Source: Pseudomonas silesiensis (lineage in GTDB: Bacteria > Pseudomonadota > Gammaproteobacteria > Pseudomonadales > Pseudomonadaceae). Taken from it: a stretch of 64,000 nucleotides of DNA. Positions 45,611-53,961 of this stretch are shown in pieces. A model generated the notes under the pieces. It saw only the letters and a program-made list of their open reading frames with translations, was not told the origin of the DNA and searched no databases. A program made the translations under genes and the position numbers. Where the stretch lies: the NCBI RefSeq assembly GCF_001661075.1, contig NZ_CP014870.1, positions 3,058,501 to 3,122,500 of the forward strand, read 5' to 3'. The number at the start of each line of letters is the position of its first letter. The first letter of the stretch is position 1.

Positions 45611-45721
45611 CTATACGCCGATGCCGGTCCAATAGGTGATGCCGATGATTGCGGCATAGACGACCGCGCTGGCCATCAGCACGAGCACTGCATAGCTGAC
45701 AAGCTTCAAGACTTTTTGCAC
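45611..45721 (-). CDS. Small membrane protein of 36 residues upstream of norC
   Basis: A short reading frame begins with GTG at 45721, with GGGAGG seven bases or so upstream, and ends with TAG at 45611, ten bases before the norC ATG. The product is almost all one hydrophobic helix (KLVSYAVLVLMASAVV, then YAAIIGITYWTGIGV). The good ribosome-binding site, the close spacing to norC and the helix suggest a real small subunit or assembly factor of the NO reductase. A small NorH subunit is known in Thermus, but no homology is claimed. It is too short for most gene callers. Confidence 0.65.
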   Translation of the reverse strand: MQKVLKLVSYAVLVLMASAVVYAAIIGITYWTGIGV

Positions 45722-45978
45722 GACTGCCTCCCAAGGTGAAAGTGCAGTGGAAAGTGGCGGTTCAGTCGCGTGGCGTACTTGAGAATCAACGCGCGCGAAA
45801 GAGCGTCAGCCCTCTGTGCCGGGGATGCCGGATGTCTGCATGCGAACAGCAACGGACAGGCTGTATAAATTGATGACCTCACCAGGCCTTGCGTTCGAAG
45901 TGCCGTGGTTCGGTTGGGGAGGCAGGATGACTGTGAGCCTAGTCGACGTCGCGCTACTGTCAATGACCAGGCCGTGCT
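45722..45978. promoter_or_regulatory. Gap between phaR and the nor operon, probable nor promoter
   Basis: This 257-base stretch should hold the promoter of the small gene-norCBQD operon, read on the minus strand. A full Anr/Dnr box (TTGATNNNNATCAA) was not found; TTGATTCTCAAGTA on the minus strand at 45789-45776 matches only 7 of 10 consensus bases. No coding sequence was seen. Confidence 0.4.
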
Positions 45979-46470
45979 TCACTCATCGTCTTTCTTTGGC
46001 GGCTTGGCACCAAACAGGCCGAACATGTTCTGGGTGTTGAGATACAGCGCCTTCGATTGATCGACATACTGGCGCATCAGGTCCTGCATCACCGGTGCCT
46101 GTTGGTGCATGAACGCGGTCCAGGCTTCCGACGATTGCGCGCCGGTCTGGGACTGGACGTCGATCACGGTCTGAATGCTCTTGTCCAGGTAGCTGCCAAG
46201 CACGCCCTGATAAGGACCGTAGAACTGGATGATCCCCATCAGCATTTCGCTGGAGAAGATCGGCTCGCCGCCGCTTTCAGCCTCAAGAATCACTTGCAGC
46301 AGGATACTGCGAGTCAAATCCTCGCCGCTCTTGGCATCGACCACCTGGAACGGAACCTTGTCGACGACCAGTTGACGGATGTCGGCCAGGGTCAGGTGAC
46401 TGCTGGTATGGGTGTCATACAGTCGGCGATTGGGGTATTTCTTGATCAGGCGGGGGGTGGTATCGGTCAT
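45979..46470 (-). CDS. phaR: PHB synthesis repressor PhaR
   Basis: DNA-binding repressor of 163 residues that senses PHB granules and controls phasin genes. The N-terminus has the highly conserved PhaR DNA-binding domain (RLIKKYPNRRLYDTHTSSHLTL, DIRQLV), followed by the PHB-accumulation domain (LLQVILEAESGGEPIFSSEML, IIQFYGPYQGVLGSYLDKS) and a short acidic/basic tail. It is unrelated to the AraC-type PhbR. Its likely targets are the TGCRYTGCA motifs near phaP and phaB. It lies upstream of the nor operon on the same strand. Confidence 0.93.
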   Translation of the reverse strand: MTDTTPRLIKKYPNRRLYDTHTSSHLTLADIRQLVVDKVPFQVVDAKSGEDLTRSILLQVILEAESGGEPIFSSEMLMGIIQFYGPYQGVLGSYLDKSIQTVIDVQSQTGAQSSEAWTAFMHQQAPVMQDLMRQYVDQSKALYLNTQNMFGLFGAKPPKKDDE

Positions 46471-46580
46471 GCGGGCGTCTCGCGGCGGGCCTGTTAAGCG
46501 CGCATCTTACTCTACTATGGGTACGACCGCGGATTGGTGTCGGGGAGGGGAACCCGGGGCCGACATCTTTGTTGCATTTT

Positions 46581-46680
46581 AGGCCGCCTTCGCGAGCAAG
46601 CCCGCTCCCACAATTAGACCGTGTTTATCTAAACAACTCGGTCAACTGTGGGAGCGGGCTTGCTCGCGAAGAGGCCCGCC
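46581..46680. repeat. REP palindrome pair, inverted
   Basis: CCTTCGCGAGCAAGCCCGCT (then CCCAC) near 46584-46612 faces CTGTGGGAGCGGGCTTGCTC near 46645-46670. It lies between the oprD terminator and phaR. Confidence 0.85.
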
Positions 46681-46702
46681 ATAACACCGCAAATCCATCA
46701 GC

Positions 46703-46734
46703 AAAAAAAGGGACTGCGCCACCCAGCGAGTCCC
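46703..46734 (-). terminator. Rho-independent terminator of the oprD-family gene
   Basis: On the minus strand, GGGACT (46734-46729) pairs with AGTCCC (46715-46710) with GC-rich inner pairs, followed by seven T (46709-46703). It lies 22 bases after the porin stop codon. Confidence 0.85.
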
Positions 46735-46756
46735 CCCTCATGCAGCCAGGATCGAC

Positions 46757-48025
46757 TTACCAGATCGGCAAGCTATAACTGACAATCAACCGGTTCTCAT
46801 CCAGATCGCTGCCAAAGTTGCTCGAGCGCACCGTCGCATTGCGCCATTTCACCCCGACATTCTTCAACGGCCCGCTCTGCACCACGTAACCGATATCGGT
46901 ATCGCGCTCCCATTCCTTGCCTTCCGGGCGGTTGTTGCCCAGGTCGATATCGGAACCGGAGAGGTAGCGGGTCATGAAGGTCAGGCCCGGAATGCCAAGG
47001 GCCGCGAAGTTGTAGTCGTAACGGGCCTGCCAGGATTGTTCGTCCTTGCTGGCGAAGTCGCCGATCTGCACAAAGTTGACCAGGAACGCATCGGTACCGT
47101 TGATGTAGGCGTAGCCGGTGTCACCGCTCATGCCTTGATAGCCAAGGCCGAACGCATGCCCGCCGAGGCTGTAGGTGAACATCGCGCCAATCGCGTTGTT
47201 ATCGACATTGCTGCCGCCATCGTCCATGGAGCGGGCGTAACGCAGGTCCGTCTTCAGCGACTGGCCGGTGGTGACCGGCAGTACGTAGGTCAGGTTCACC
47301 AGGTGCTGGCTGTAGAGGTTATCGAGGTGACCGTAGCTGTAGCCGGTGGCCAGGTTGCCGGTCCATTTGTAGTTGACGCTGGCGAAATCGAAGCGGTCGC
47401 TGGTCGCATGCCGGGTAATGATGCTCTTGGCCCCGGTGCGGGTGATGCCCATGTCCTCGTAGTCCGAGGAGTCACGCTGGTTGACCTGGGTCAGGCGCCC
47501 GGCGTCCAGGGTCAGGCCTTCGAATTCCAGGGAGGTCAACTGACCGCCTTCGAAGGTTTGCGGCAACAGCCGCGAATCGTTGGCCAGCACCGTGGGCAGC
47601 TTGGGCAACAGGGTGCCGAGTTTCAGCGTGCTTTTGGAGGCGCGCAGTTTGGCCGTGAGACCCAATTCGCCGTACTCGTCCTGTGCGCCCTTGCGGGTGT
47701 CGCTATGGCGCTTGAGCAGGCCGGAGCCGGCGCGGTCGGGGCTGGAGTCGAGTTTGACGCCGAGCAGGCCGATGGCATCGAAGCCGACGCCGATCATGCC
47801 TTCGGTGAAGCCCGATTCGTAGCGCAGCAGAAAGCCCTGGGCCCATTCCTCTTGTTTGGATTGCGCAGCGTTGTCCTGGCGATAATCACGGTTGAAGTAG
47901 AAATTACGCAGCTCGAGGTTGGCCTTGCTGTCCTTGATAAAGTCAGCAGCGGCGGGGGCCGAGAGGCTGATGACGCCACCGGCCAGCAACAGTCGGGTCG
48001 TGAGATTGCGGGTGTTACGGTCCAT
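46757..48025 (-). CDS. OprD-family outer membrane porin
   Basis: Outer membrane beta-barrel of 422 residues for uptake of small, often carboxylate-bearing nutrients. It has a signal peptide (TTRLLLAGGVISLSAPAAA, cleavage before DFI), the family N-terminus DFIKDSKANLELRNFYFNR, repeated alternating strands, and a C-terminal aromatic-type ending (VSYSLPIW). The gene follows the acyl-CoA dehydrogenase gene on the same strand but is separated by a terminator. AAAGGGG lies before the ATG. The substrate is unknown; the neighbours suggest an organic acid. Confidence 0.92.
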   Translation of the reverse strand: MDRNTRNLTTRLLLAGGVISLSAPAAADFIKDSKANLELRNFYFNRDYRQDNAAQSKQEEWAQGFLLRYESGFTEGMIGVGFDAIGLLGVKLDSSPDRAGSGLLKRHSDTRKGAQDEYGELGLTAKLRASKSTLKLGTLLPKLPTVLANDSRLLPQTFEGGQLTSLEFEGLTLDAGRLTQVNQRDSSDYEDMGITRTGAKSIITRHATSDRFDFASVNYKWTGNLATGYSYGHLDNLYSQHLVNLTYVLPVTTGQSLKTDLRYARSMDDGGSNVDNNAIGAMFTYSLGGHAFGLGYQGMSGDTGYAYINGTDAFLVNFVQIGDFASKDEQSWQARYDYNFAALGIPGLTFMTRYLSGSDIDLGNNRPEGKEWERDTDIGYVVQSGPLKNVGVKWRNATVRSSNFGSDLDENRLIVSYSLPIW

Positions 48026-48067
48026 GGTGAAGCCCCTTTGTTTTTATTATGCAAAGACAGGTCCCGC

Positions 48068-48092
48068 AGCCCTCGCCGGAGGGGCGAGGGCT
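48068..48092. repeat. 10-bp hairpin in the porin leader
   Basis: AGCCCTCGCC (48068-48077) pairs exactly with GGCGAGGGCT (48083-48092) around a five-base loop, 43 bases upstream of the porin start on the minus strand. It has no T-tract and could sit in the 5' untranslated region. Confidence 0.55.
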
Positions 48093-48099
48093 TACCGAT

Positions 48100-48141
48100 A
48101 AAAAACGCAGGCGCCGAAAAGAGAGGAGCGTGGCGCCGCGT
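48100..48141 (-). terminator. Rho-independent terminator of the acyl-CoA dehydrogenase gene
   Basis: On the minus strand, ACGC-GGCGCC (48141-48132) pairs with GGCGCC-T-GCGT (48115-48105), one bulged base, followed by six T. It lies 12 bases after the dehydrogenase stop codon and separates that unit from the porin gene. Confidence 0.8.
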
Positions 48142-48152
48142 GGGCTCAATCG

Positions 48153-49925
48153 TTAAAACTGTTCGGCAGACAGGCCGTAGAGGGAGGCACTGCCGGCACG
48201 GATGGATTGCTCCAGGCTCAAGATGCGCGGCAGCAGGCGATGGATATAGAAATCGGCGGTGGCGATCTTCGCGCCGTAAAACGCTTCGTCTTCGCCGCGT
48301 TTGTGCCCGGCGACCTGAGCCATGCGCGCCCACAGCCAGGCGTAGGCGACATAGCCGAACAGGTGCAGGTATTCCACCGAGGCGGCGCCGATTTCGTTGC
48401 GGTTGGTCGCGGCCTTGTCCTGCAGCCAGTCGCTCAGGTCTTCCAGGCGCTGCACGGCATCGAACAACTGAGCGCTGTAGGGCGCGTCGGGCTGCTGGGC
48501 GAAATCAAGGATCTGGCCGGTGAACTGGCGCAGGGCGAAACCGTTGTCGGCCAGCACTTTGCGACCGAGCAGGTCCAGCGCCTGAATGCCGTTGGTGCCT
48601 TCGTAGATCTGCGCGATGCGCACATCGCGAACCAATTGTTCCTGGCCCCATTCGCGGATATAGCCATGGCCGCCGAACACCTGTTGGCCGTTGATGCAGC
48701 TTTCCAGGCCGGTGTCGGTGAAAAACGCCTTGGCCACCGGCGTCAACAGCGCGACCAGGGTTTGCGCGGTGTCGCGTTCCCGGGCGTCATTGGAAAATTT
48801 CGCCAGGTCCAGTTGCTGCCCGACGTAGCTGGCAAACGCACGGCCGCCTTCGGTCATGGCTTTCATGCTTAGCAGCATGCGGCGGACATCGGGGTGGACG
48901 ATGATCGGGTCGGCCGCTTTGTCCGGGGCGACGGCTCCGGTCGGTGCACGGCTCTGCACCCGTTCACGGGCGTAAGCCACGGCGCTCTGGTAGGACGCTT
49001 CGGCGCAACCGATGCCCTGGATACCGATGGACAGGCGTTCATAGTTCATCATGGTGAACATCGCCGCCAGGCCTTTGTTGGCCTCGCCGACCAGCCAGCC
49101 GCTGGCGCCGTCGAAGTTCATCACGCAGGTGGCCGAGGCCTTGATGCCCATCTTGTGTTCGATCGAGCCGCAGCTCACGGCGTTGGGGTTGCCGAGGGAA
49201 CCGTCGGCATTGACCAGCACTTTGGGCACCACGAACAGCGAGATGCCTTTCGGGCCAGCCGGCGCGTCCGGCAGCTTGGCCAGCACCAGGTGCACGATGT
49301 TTTCGGTCAGGTCCTGGTCGCCACCGGTGATGAAGATCTTGCTGCCGGTGATGCTGAAGCTGCCATCGGCCATGGGTTCGGCCCGGGTACGAATCAGCCC
49401 CAGGTCGGTGCCGGCGTGGGCTTCGGTCAGGCACATGGACCCGGCCCAGCGGCCTTCATACATCGGTGGCAGGTACAGGCTTTTCAGGGTCTCGCTGGCA
49501 TGGGCGTCCAGGGCCAGGCAGGCGCCCGAGCTCAAGGCCGAATACAGGGCGAAGCTGGAGTTGGCGCCGTAGAGCATTTCCTCGAATTGCACCGCGAGCA
49601 TCTTCGGCATGCCCATGCCGCCGAAATCGGCGTTGCCGGACAAGCCGACCCAGCCGCCTTCGATGTAGGTGGCGTACGCCTGTTTGAAACCGATCGGCGT
49701 GCTGACCTGGCCGTCTTGCCACTGGGCGCCTTCCTCGTCGCCGCTACGATTCAAGGGGGCGATCAGGTGCGAAGTGACTTTGGCGGCCTCCTCGAGAATC
49801 GCCTCGGCGGTGGCGGCGTCGACACTGTCGGCCAGGGCCGGCAGGCGCGCCCAGAGGGCCGGGGCGTCGAATAGTTCATGCAGCACAAAGCGCATGTCGC
49901 GCAGCGGGGCGTTGAATTCGGGCAT
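48153..49925 (-). CDS. Acyl-CoA dehydrogenase with C-terminal extension domain (DmdC-like group)
   Basis: FAD enzyme of 590 residues that introduces the first double bond in an acyl-CoA. ACAD motifs are visible: MCLTEAHAGTDLGLIRTRA (FAD/substrate loop), FITGGDQDL, MNYERLSIGIQG, GGHGYIREWGQEQLVRD with the catalytic-base region, and IYEGTNGIQALDLLGRKV. The last 130 residues form the extra helical domain found in this longer group, which includes 3-methylmercaptopropionyl-CoA dehydrogenase DmdC and phenylacyl-CoA dehydrogenases. The chain-length preference cannot be read from the sequence. The start at 49925 (MPEFNAPLRDM) is preferred over the frame to 50087. It is co-oriented with the transporter and acyl-CoA synthetase genes. 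Confidence 0.9.
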   Translation of the reverse strand: MPEFNAPLRDMRFVLHELFDAPALWARLPALADSVDAATAEAILEEAAKVTSHLIAPLNRSGDEEGAQWQDGQVSTPIGFKQAYATYIEGGWVGLSGNADFGGMGMPKMLAVQFEEMLYGANSSFALYSALSSGACLALDAHASETLKSLYLPPMYEGRWAGSMCLTEAHAGTDLGLIRTRAEPMADGSFSITGSKIFITGGDQDLTENIVHLVLAKLPDAPAGPKGISLFVVPKVLVNADGSLGNPNAVSCGSIEHKMGIKASATCVMNFDGASGWLVGEANKGLAAMFTMMNYERLSIGIQGIGCAEASYQSAVAYARERVQSRAPTGAVAPDKAADPIIVHPDVRRMLLSMKAMTEGGRAFASYVGQQLDLAKFSNDARERDTAQTLVALLTPVAKAFFTDTGLESCINGQQVFGGHGYIREWGQEQLVRDVRIAQIYEGTNGIQALDLLGRKVLADNGFALRQFTGQILDFAQQPDAPYSAQLFDAVQRLEDLSDWLQDKAATNRNEIGAASVEYLHLFGYVAYAWLWARMAQVAGHKRGEDEAFYGAKIATADFYIHRLLPRILSLEQSIRAGSASLYGLSAEQF

Positions 49926-49986
49926 AACGTGAACCTCAATGGGACGGTTGGGCACGGCGCCGCCGGGGCGGGCCGTGCCTTGTCTG

Positions 49987-51657
49987 TCAGTGGCTGGAAG
50001 CGCTGGCGGCACCGAGGCCGGTCTGGGCGCGAACGAACTGATCGGCGTAGGCGTCACGCTCCTTGTCGGCGCGCACGCTGCGGTCAAGCCGGGAGACGAC
50101 CACGATCACCAGGAACGCCAGGGGCATGGAGAACAATGCCGGGTGGTCGTAAGGGAAGATCGCGTGGGCATTGCCGAGCACGGTGACCCAGACGGCTGGC
50201 GACAGGATCACCAGCACCAGCGCGCAGATCAGGCCGGAGAAACCGCCGATGATCGCGCCCTTGGTGGTCAGGCCTTTCCAGTACATGGCCATGATCAGCA
50301 CCGGGAAGTTGGTCGAGGCGGCGATGCCGAAGGTCAGGCCGACCAGGAATGCGACGTTCATCTTCTCGAACAGGATGCCCAACAGAATCGCGATGATGCC
50401 CAGGCCGACGGTGGCCATGCGGGTTACGCGCATTTCCTGCTTCTCGCTGGCCTTGCCTTTCTTGAACACGGTGGCGTAGAGGTCGTGGGAAATCGCCGAA
50501 GCACCGGCCAGGGCCAGCCCGGAGACCACCGCGAGGATGGTGGCAAAGGCCACGGCCGCGAGGAAACCGAAGAACAGGTTGCCGCCGACCGCTTTGGCCA
50601 GGTGCATGGCGACCATGTTGCCGCCGCCTATCAGGGCGCCGCCGACTTCACCGTTGACGTAGTACTGCGGGTCAGTGCCGATGATCACCATCGCGGCGAA
50701 ACCCAGGGTGCACACCACCAGGAAGAAGAAACCGATGAAGCCGGTGGCGTAGAACACCGACTTGCGGGCTTCCTTGGCGTTGGGCACGGTGAAGAAGCGC
50801 ATCAGGATATGCGGCAGGCCGGCGATGCCGAACACCAGGCCCAGGGACATCGACGCGGTGTTGATCGGGTCGGCGAGCATCGAGCCGGGGCCCATGATGT
50901 TCCAGCCGCTGGCGTGAGCCTCGACGGCCTTGGTGGCGAGTGCTTCATAGCTGAAACCGAACTGCGACATGGCCATGACGGCCAGGGTCGTGCCGCCGGC
51001 GAGCAGCAGCACGGCCTTGATGATCTGCACCCAAGTGGTGGCGATCATGCCGCCGAAGATCACGTACACCAGCATCAACGCGCCGACGATCACGACGGCT
51101 ACCGGGTAGTCGAGGCCGAACAGCAGCTTGATCAACTGACCGGCGCCGACCATCTGCACGATCAGGTAGCAGCACACCACCGTCAGCGAGCCGAAGGCGG
51201 CGAAGATCCGCACTTTGTTCTGGTCCAGGCGATAGGACACGATGTCGGCGAAGGTAAAGCGCCCCAGGTTGCGCAGGCGCTCGGCCATCAGGAAAGTGAT
51301 GATCGGCCAGCCGACGAAGAAGCCGATGGTATAGATGAAGCCGTCGTAGCCCTTGGCGAACACCAGGCTGGACAGCCCGAGCAGCGTGGCCGCGGACATA
51401 TAGTCACCGGCAATCGCCAGGCCATTCTGAAACCCGGTGATGCCACCGCCAGCGGTGTAGAAGTCCGAAGTGGATTTGGTCTTGCTCGCCGCCCACCAGG
51501 TAATGGCCAGCGTGCCAAGGACGAACACGAAGAACATGCCGATCGCATGCAGGTTCAGCGGTTGTTTTTCCACGACGCCCAGGGCAGGTGCCGCGAGCGC
51601 CATGGAGGCCGGCAGCAGGCAAGCCGCGGCGAGCATGAGTTTACGTAGCTGAGTCAT
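49987..51657 (-). CDS. actP: Cation/acetate symporter ActP (sodium:solute symporter family)
   Basis: Inner membrane Na+-coupled symporter for acetate and short-chain monocarboxylates. The 556-residue protein has a signal-peptide-like N-terminus ([17 protein letters not shown]) as in E. coli ActP, then about 13 hydrophobic segments with the SSS signatures [23 protein letters not shown] and [21 protein letters not shown]. The start overlaps the upstream DUF485 stop by four bases (ATGA). Confidence 0.94.
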   Translation of the reverse strand: MTQLRKLMLAAACLLPASMALAAPALGVVEKQPLNLHAIGMFFVFVLGTLAITWWAASKTKSTSDFYTAGGGITGFQNGLAIAGDYMSAATLLGLSSLVFAKGYDGFIYTIGFFVGWPIITFLMAERLRNLGRFTFADIVSYRLDQNKVRIFAAFGSLTVVCCYLIVQMVGAGQLIKLLFGLDYPVAVVIVGALMLVYVIFGGMIATTWVQIIKAVLLLAGGTTLAVMAMSQFGFSYEALATKAVEAHASGWNIMGPGSMLADPINTASMSLGLVFGIAGLPHILMRFFTVPNAKEARKSVFYATGFIGFFFLVVCTLGFAAMVIIGTDPQYYVNGEVGGALIGGGNMVAMHLAKAVGGNLFFGFLAAVAFATILAVVSGLALAGASAISHDLYATVFKKGKASEKQEMRVTRMATVGLGIIAILLGILFEKMNVAFLVGLTFGIAASTNFPVLIMAMYWKGLTTKGAIIGGFSGLICALVLVILSPAVWVTVLGNAHAIFPYDHPALFSMPLAFLVIVVVSRLDRSVRADKERDAYADQFVRAQTGLGAASASSH

Positions 51658-51983
51658 CACTTGCTCTCCTCGAGAATGGCCGCGCCCAGGGCGTCGAAAC
51701 GGGTGTTGGCGCTGTAGACGTACCAGCCGGTCAGCAGCCAGGAAAAAATGATGATCGCCGCGCCCACCGGCATGCCCAGGGTCAACATCCGATGCTCGGC
51801 AATCGGTGCATGCAGCCATTGCGGGGCGAACGCGACCACCAGCATGAAGGCGTAGTAAGTCACGAGCACCGCGGCACTCAGCGACCAGGCCAGGCGCGAA
51901 CGGCTGCTCACCAGTTGAAGGAACTTCGGGTTGGCCCGGATACGTTCACAGCGTTGGGTATCGGTTGAATGGATGTCGATCAT
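51657..51983 (-). CDS. DUF485 membrane protein (YjcH-like), partner of ActP
   Basis: Inner membrane protein of 108 residues with two hydrophobic segments ([19 protein letters not shown] and [25 protein letters not shown]). DUF485/YjcH genes lie directly upstream of actP in many bacteria, and the same arrangement with overlapping stop and start is seen here. A role in ActP function is likely but unproven. The start at 51983 follows GGAG. Confidence 0.9.
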   Translation of the reverse strand: MIDIHSTDTQRCERIRANPKFLQLVSSRSRLAWSLSAAVLVTYYAFMLVVAFAPQWLHAPIAEHRMLTLGMPVGAAIIIFSWLLTGWYVYSANTRFDALGAAILEESK

Positions 51984-52111
51984 GGGTGGCTCCACCTTGT
52001 TTTTGTTATCGGTGCATGTGGGTTGGGCAGGACAGGGCCGAATTCGGCCTGCACGAGCCCGAAGCGGCAGGTAAAGGCACCTGCCGCCTGGTGGTTACAA
52101 CGTCGGTTCGG

Positions 52112-53734
52112 TTAGAGGGCTTTAGCCCTGTCGCGCAGGACGTACTTCTGGATCTTGCCGGTGGACGTCTTCGGCAACAGGGTGAAGACCACCGTGCGCG
52201 GGACCTTGAAACCGGCCAGGTGTTCGCGGCAGAAACTGATGATGTCGGCCTCGCGCACGTCCTGGTGATCGGCCTTCAAGGTGATGAAGGCACAAGGGGT
52301 TTCTCCCCATTTTTCATCGGGACGGGCCACGACGGCCGCTTCCATCACGCCCGGATGGCGATAGAGCACGCCTTCGAGCTCGATGGTGGAAATATTCTCG
52401 CCGCCGGAAATGATGATGTCCTTGAGCCGGTCCTTGATCTCGACATAACCGTCGGGGTGACAGACCGCCAGGTCGCCGGTGTGGAACCAGCCGCCTTCAA
52501 ACGCTTCGGCGGTGGCGGTCGGGTTTTTCAGGTAGCCCTTCATCACGGTATTGCCGCGCATGAAGATCTCGCCGATGGTCTGACCGTCCCGCGGGGTCGG
52601 TTCCAGGGTCTTGGAATCCGCGACCATCACGCCTTCGAGCGTCGGGTAGCGCACGCCCTGGCGGGATTTGACCTGCGCCCGTTCGTCCAGCGGCAGTTTG
52701 TCCCATTCGGCATGCCAGGCGCAGAGGGTCACCGGGCCATAGGTTTCGGTCAGGCCATAGACGTGGGTGACCTTGATGCCCATTTGTTCCACGGCACCGA
52801 TCACCTTGGCCGGCGGTGCGGCACCGGCAACCATGGCGTTGACCGGGTGATCGATGGCGGCCTTCGCCGACTCCGGCATGTTGACCAGGGCATTGAGCAC
52901 GATCGGCGCGGCACAGAGGTGAGTGACCTGATGCTCACGGATCAGCGTGAGGATTTTCTGCGGATCGACCCGGCGCAGGAACACATGCACGCCGGCCAGC
53001 GCGGTGATGGTCCAGGGGTAGCACCAGCCGTTGCAATGGAACATCGGCAGCGTCCAGAGGTACACCGGATGGTTGCCCATGGCCCAGGTCATCTGGTTGC
53101 CCAGGGAATTCAGGTACGCACCGCGATGGTGATACACCACGCCCTTGGGGTTACCGGTGGTGCCGGAGGTGTAGTTCAGCGCGATGGCTTGCCATTCGTT
53201 CACCGGCCAGTGCCAGTCGAATGCCGGGTCGCCCTCGGCCAGCAGCGCTTCATAGTCCAGGTCGCTGACGGCCTCGCCTTCACCGTACTCGGGATCATTG
53301 ACGTCGATGACCAGCGGCGGGTGATCGAGCATGCCAATCGCCGCGTGAATCACGCTATGGAACTCGCGGTCGGTGATCAGCACCTTGGCCTCGCCATGCT
53401 GCAGCATGAAGGCAATGGCTTCGGCATCCAGGCGCACGTTGAGCGGGTTGAGCACCGCGCCGATCATCGGCACGCCGAAATGCACTTCCAGCATCTCGGG
53501 AATGTTGGGCAGCATCACCGCCACCGTGTCGTTCTTGCCGATGCCGCGACCGGCCAGCGCCGAGGCCAGGCGCCGGCAGCGGGTGTAGGTTTGCGCCCAG
53601 GTGCGACGGATCGAACCGTGGATCACGGCAGGGTAGTTGGGGTAAACGCTGGCGGTGCGCTCGATGAAGCTGAGCGGAGACAGGGCAATGTGATTGACAG
53701 CCGCAGGGCCTAGCCCTTGTTCATAGATCGACAT
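52112..53734 (-). CDS. AMP-forming acyl-CoA synthetase
   Basis: Cytoplasmic acyl-adenylate/thioester-forming enzyme of 540 residues. It has the AMP-binding signature YTSGTTGNPKGVVYHH, YGLTETYGPVT, GWFHTGDLAV and the C-terminal hinge and lysine (IKDRLKDIIISGGENIS, PKTSTGKIQKYVLR). Length and sequence style fit the medium/short-chain fatty acyl-CoA ligase group, which includes the methylmercaptopropionate ligase DmdB. It opens the ligase, DUF485-ActP and dehydrogenase gene series on the minus strand and diverges from the sensor kinase gene. Confidence 0.92.
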   Translation of the reverse strand: MSIYEQGLGPAAVNHIALSPLSFIERTASVYPNYPAVIHGSIRRTWAQTYTRCRRLASALAGRGIGKNDTVAVMLPNIPEMLEVHFGVPMIGAVLNPLNVRLDAEAIAFMLQHGEAKVLITDREFHSVIHAAIGMLDHPPLVIDVNDPEYGEGEAVSDLDYEALLAEGDPAFDWHWPVNEWQAIALNYTSGTTGNPKGVVYHHRGAYLNSLGNQMTWAMGNHPVYLWTLPMFHCNGWCYPWTITALAGVHVFLRRVDPQKILTLIREHQVTHLCAAPIVLNALVNMPESAKAAIDHPVNAMVAGAAPPAKVIGAVEQMGIKVTHVYGLTETYGPVTLCAWHAEWDKLPLDERAQVKSRQGVRYPTLEGVMVADSKTLEPTPRDGQTIGEIFMRGNTVMKGYLKNPTATAEAFEGGWFHTGDLAVCHPDGYVEIKDRLKDIIISGGENISTIELEGVLYRHPGVMEAAVVARPDEKWGETPCAFITLKADHQDVREADIISFCREHLAGFKVPRTVVFTLLPKTSTGKIQKYVLRDRAKAL

Positions 53735-53961
53735 GTGCGGGTACTCGGTGGCTGATTGTTAGCTCTATGGTGGCCTTGCAGCGTCGCCGCTGAAGTCACC
53801 TTTTATGTCCGGTGTGCTTTATATAACATTCAGCCACTGATATGGAAGTACAACCTATAGCTTATAGTACATATACTATAGCTTGTTGCAGAGGCTCTAA
53901 ATGAATGCGGCCTGACACCCAAGGCCGGTATATCCTTGGTTTCCCTGACGAAGGACCCGAG
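53735..53961. promoter_or_regulatory. Divergent control region with AT-rich direct and inverted repeats
   Basis: Between the acyl-CoA synthetase and sensor kinase genes lies an AT-rich island. CTATAGCTT occurs at 53855-53863 and 53876-53884, offset by 21 bases (two helical turns). Between them TATAGTA (53863-53869) and TACTATA (53874-53880) form a perfect inverted repeat with a four-base loop. This looks like a binding site for a dimeric activator, possibly the LuxR-type regulator encoded next door. Confidence 0.55.

Noticed and set aside
45776..45789. TTGATTCTCAAGTA (minus strand) as an Anr/Dnr box for the nor operon
   Set aside because: Only the first half-site is intact; the second half matches 2 of 5 bases, which is too weak to call.
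48068..48092. Hairpin as a terminator for the porin or dehydrogenase gene
   Set aside because: No T-tract on either strand; a better terminator lies at 48100-48141.
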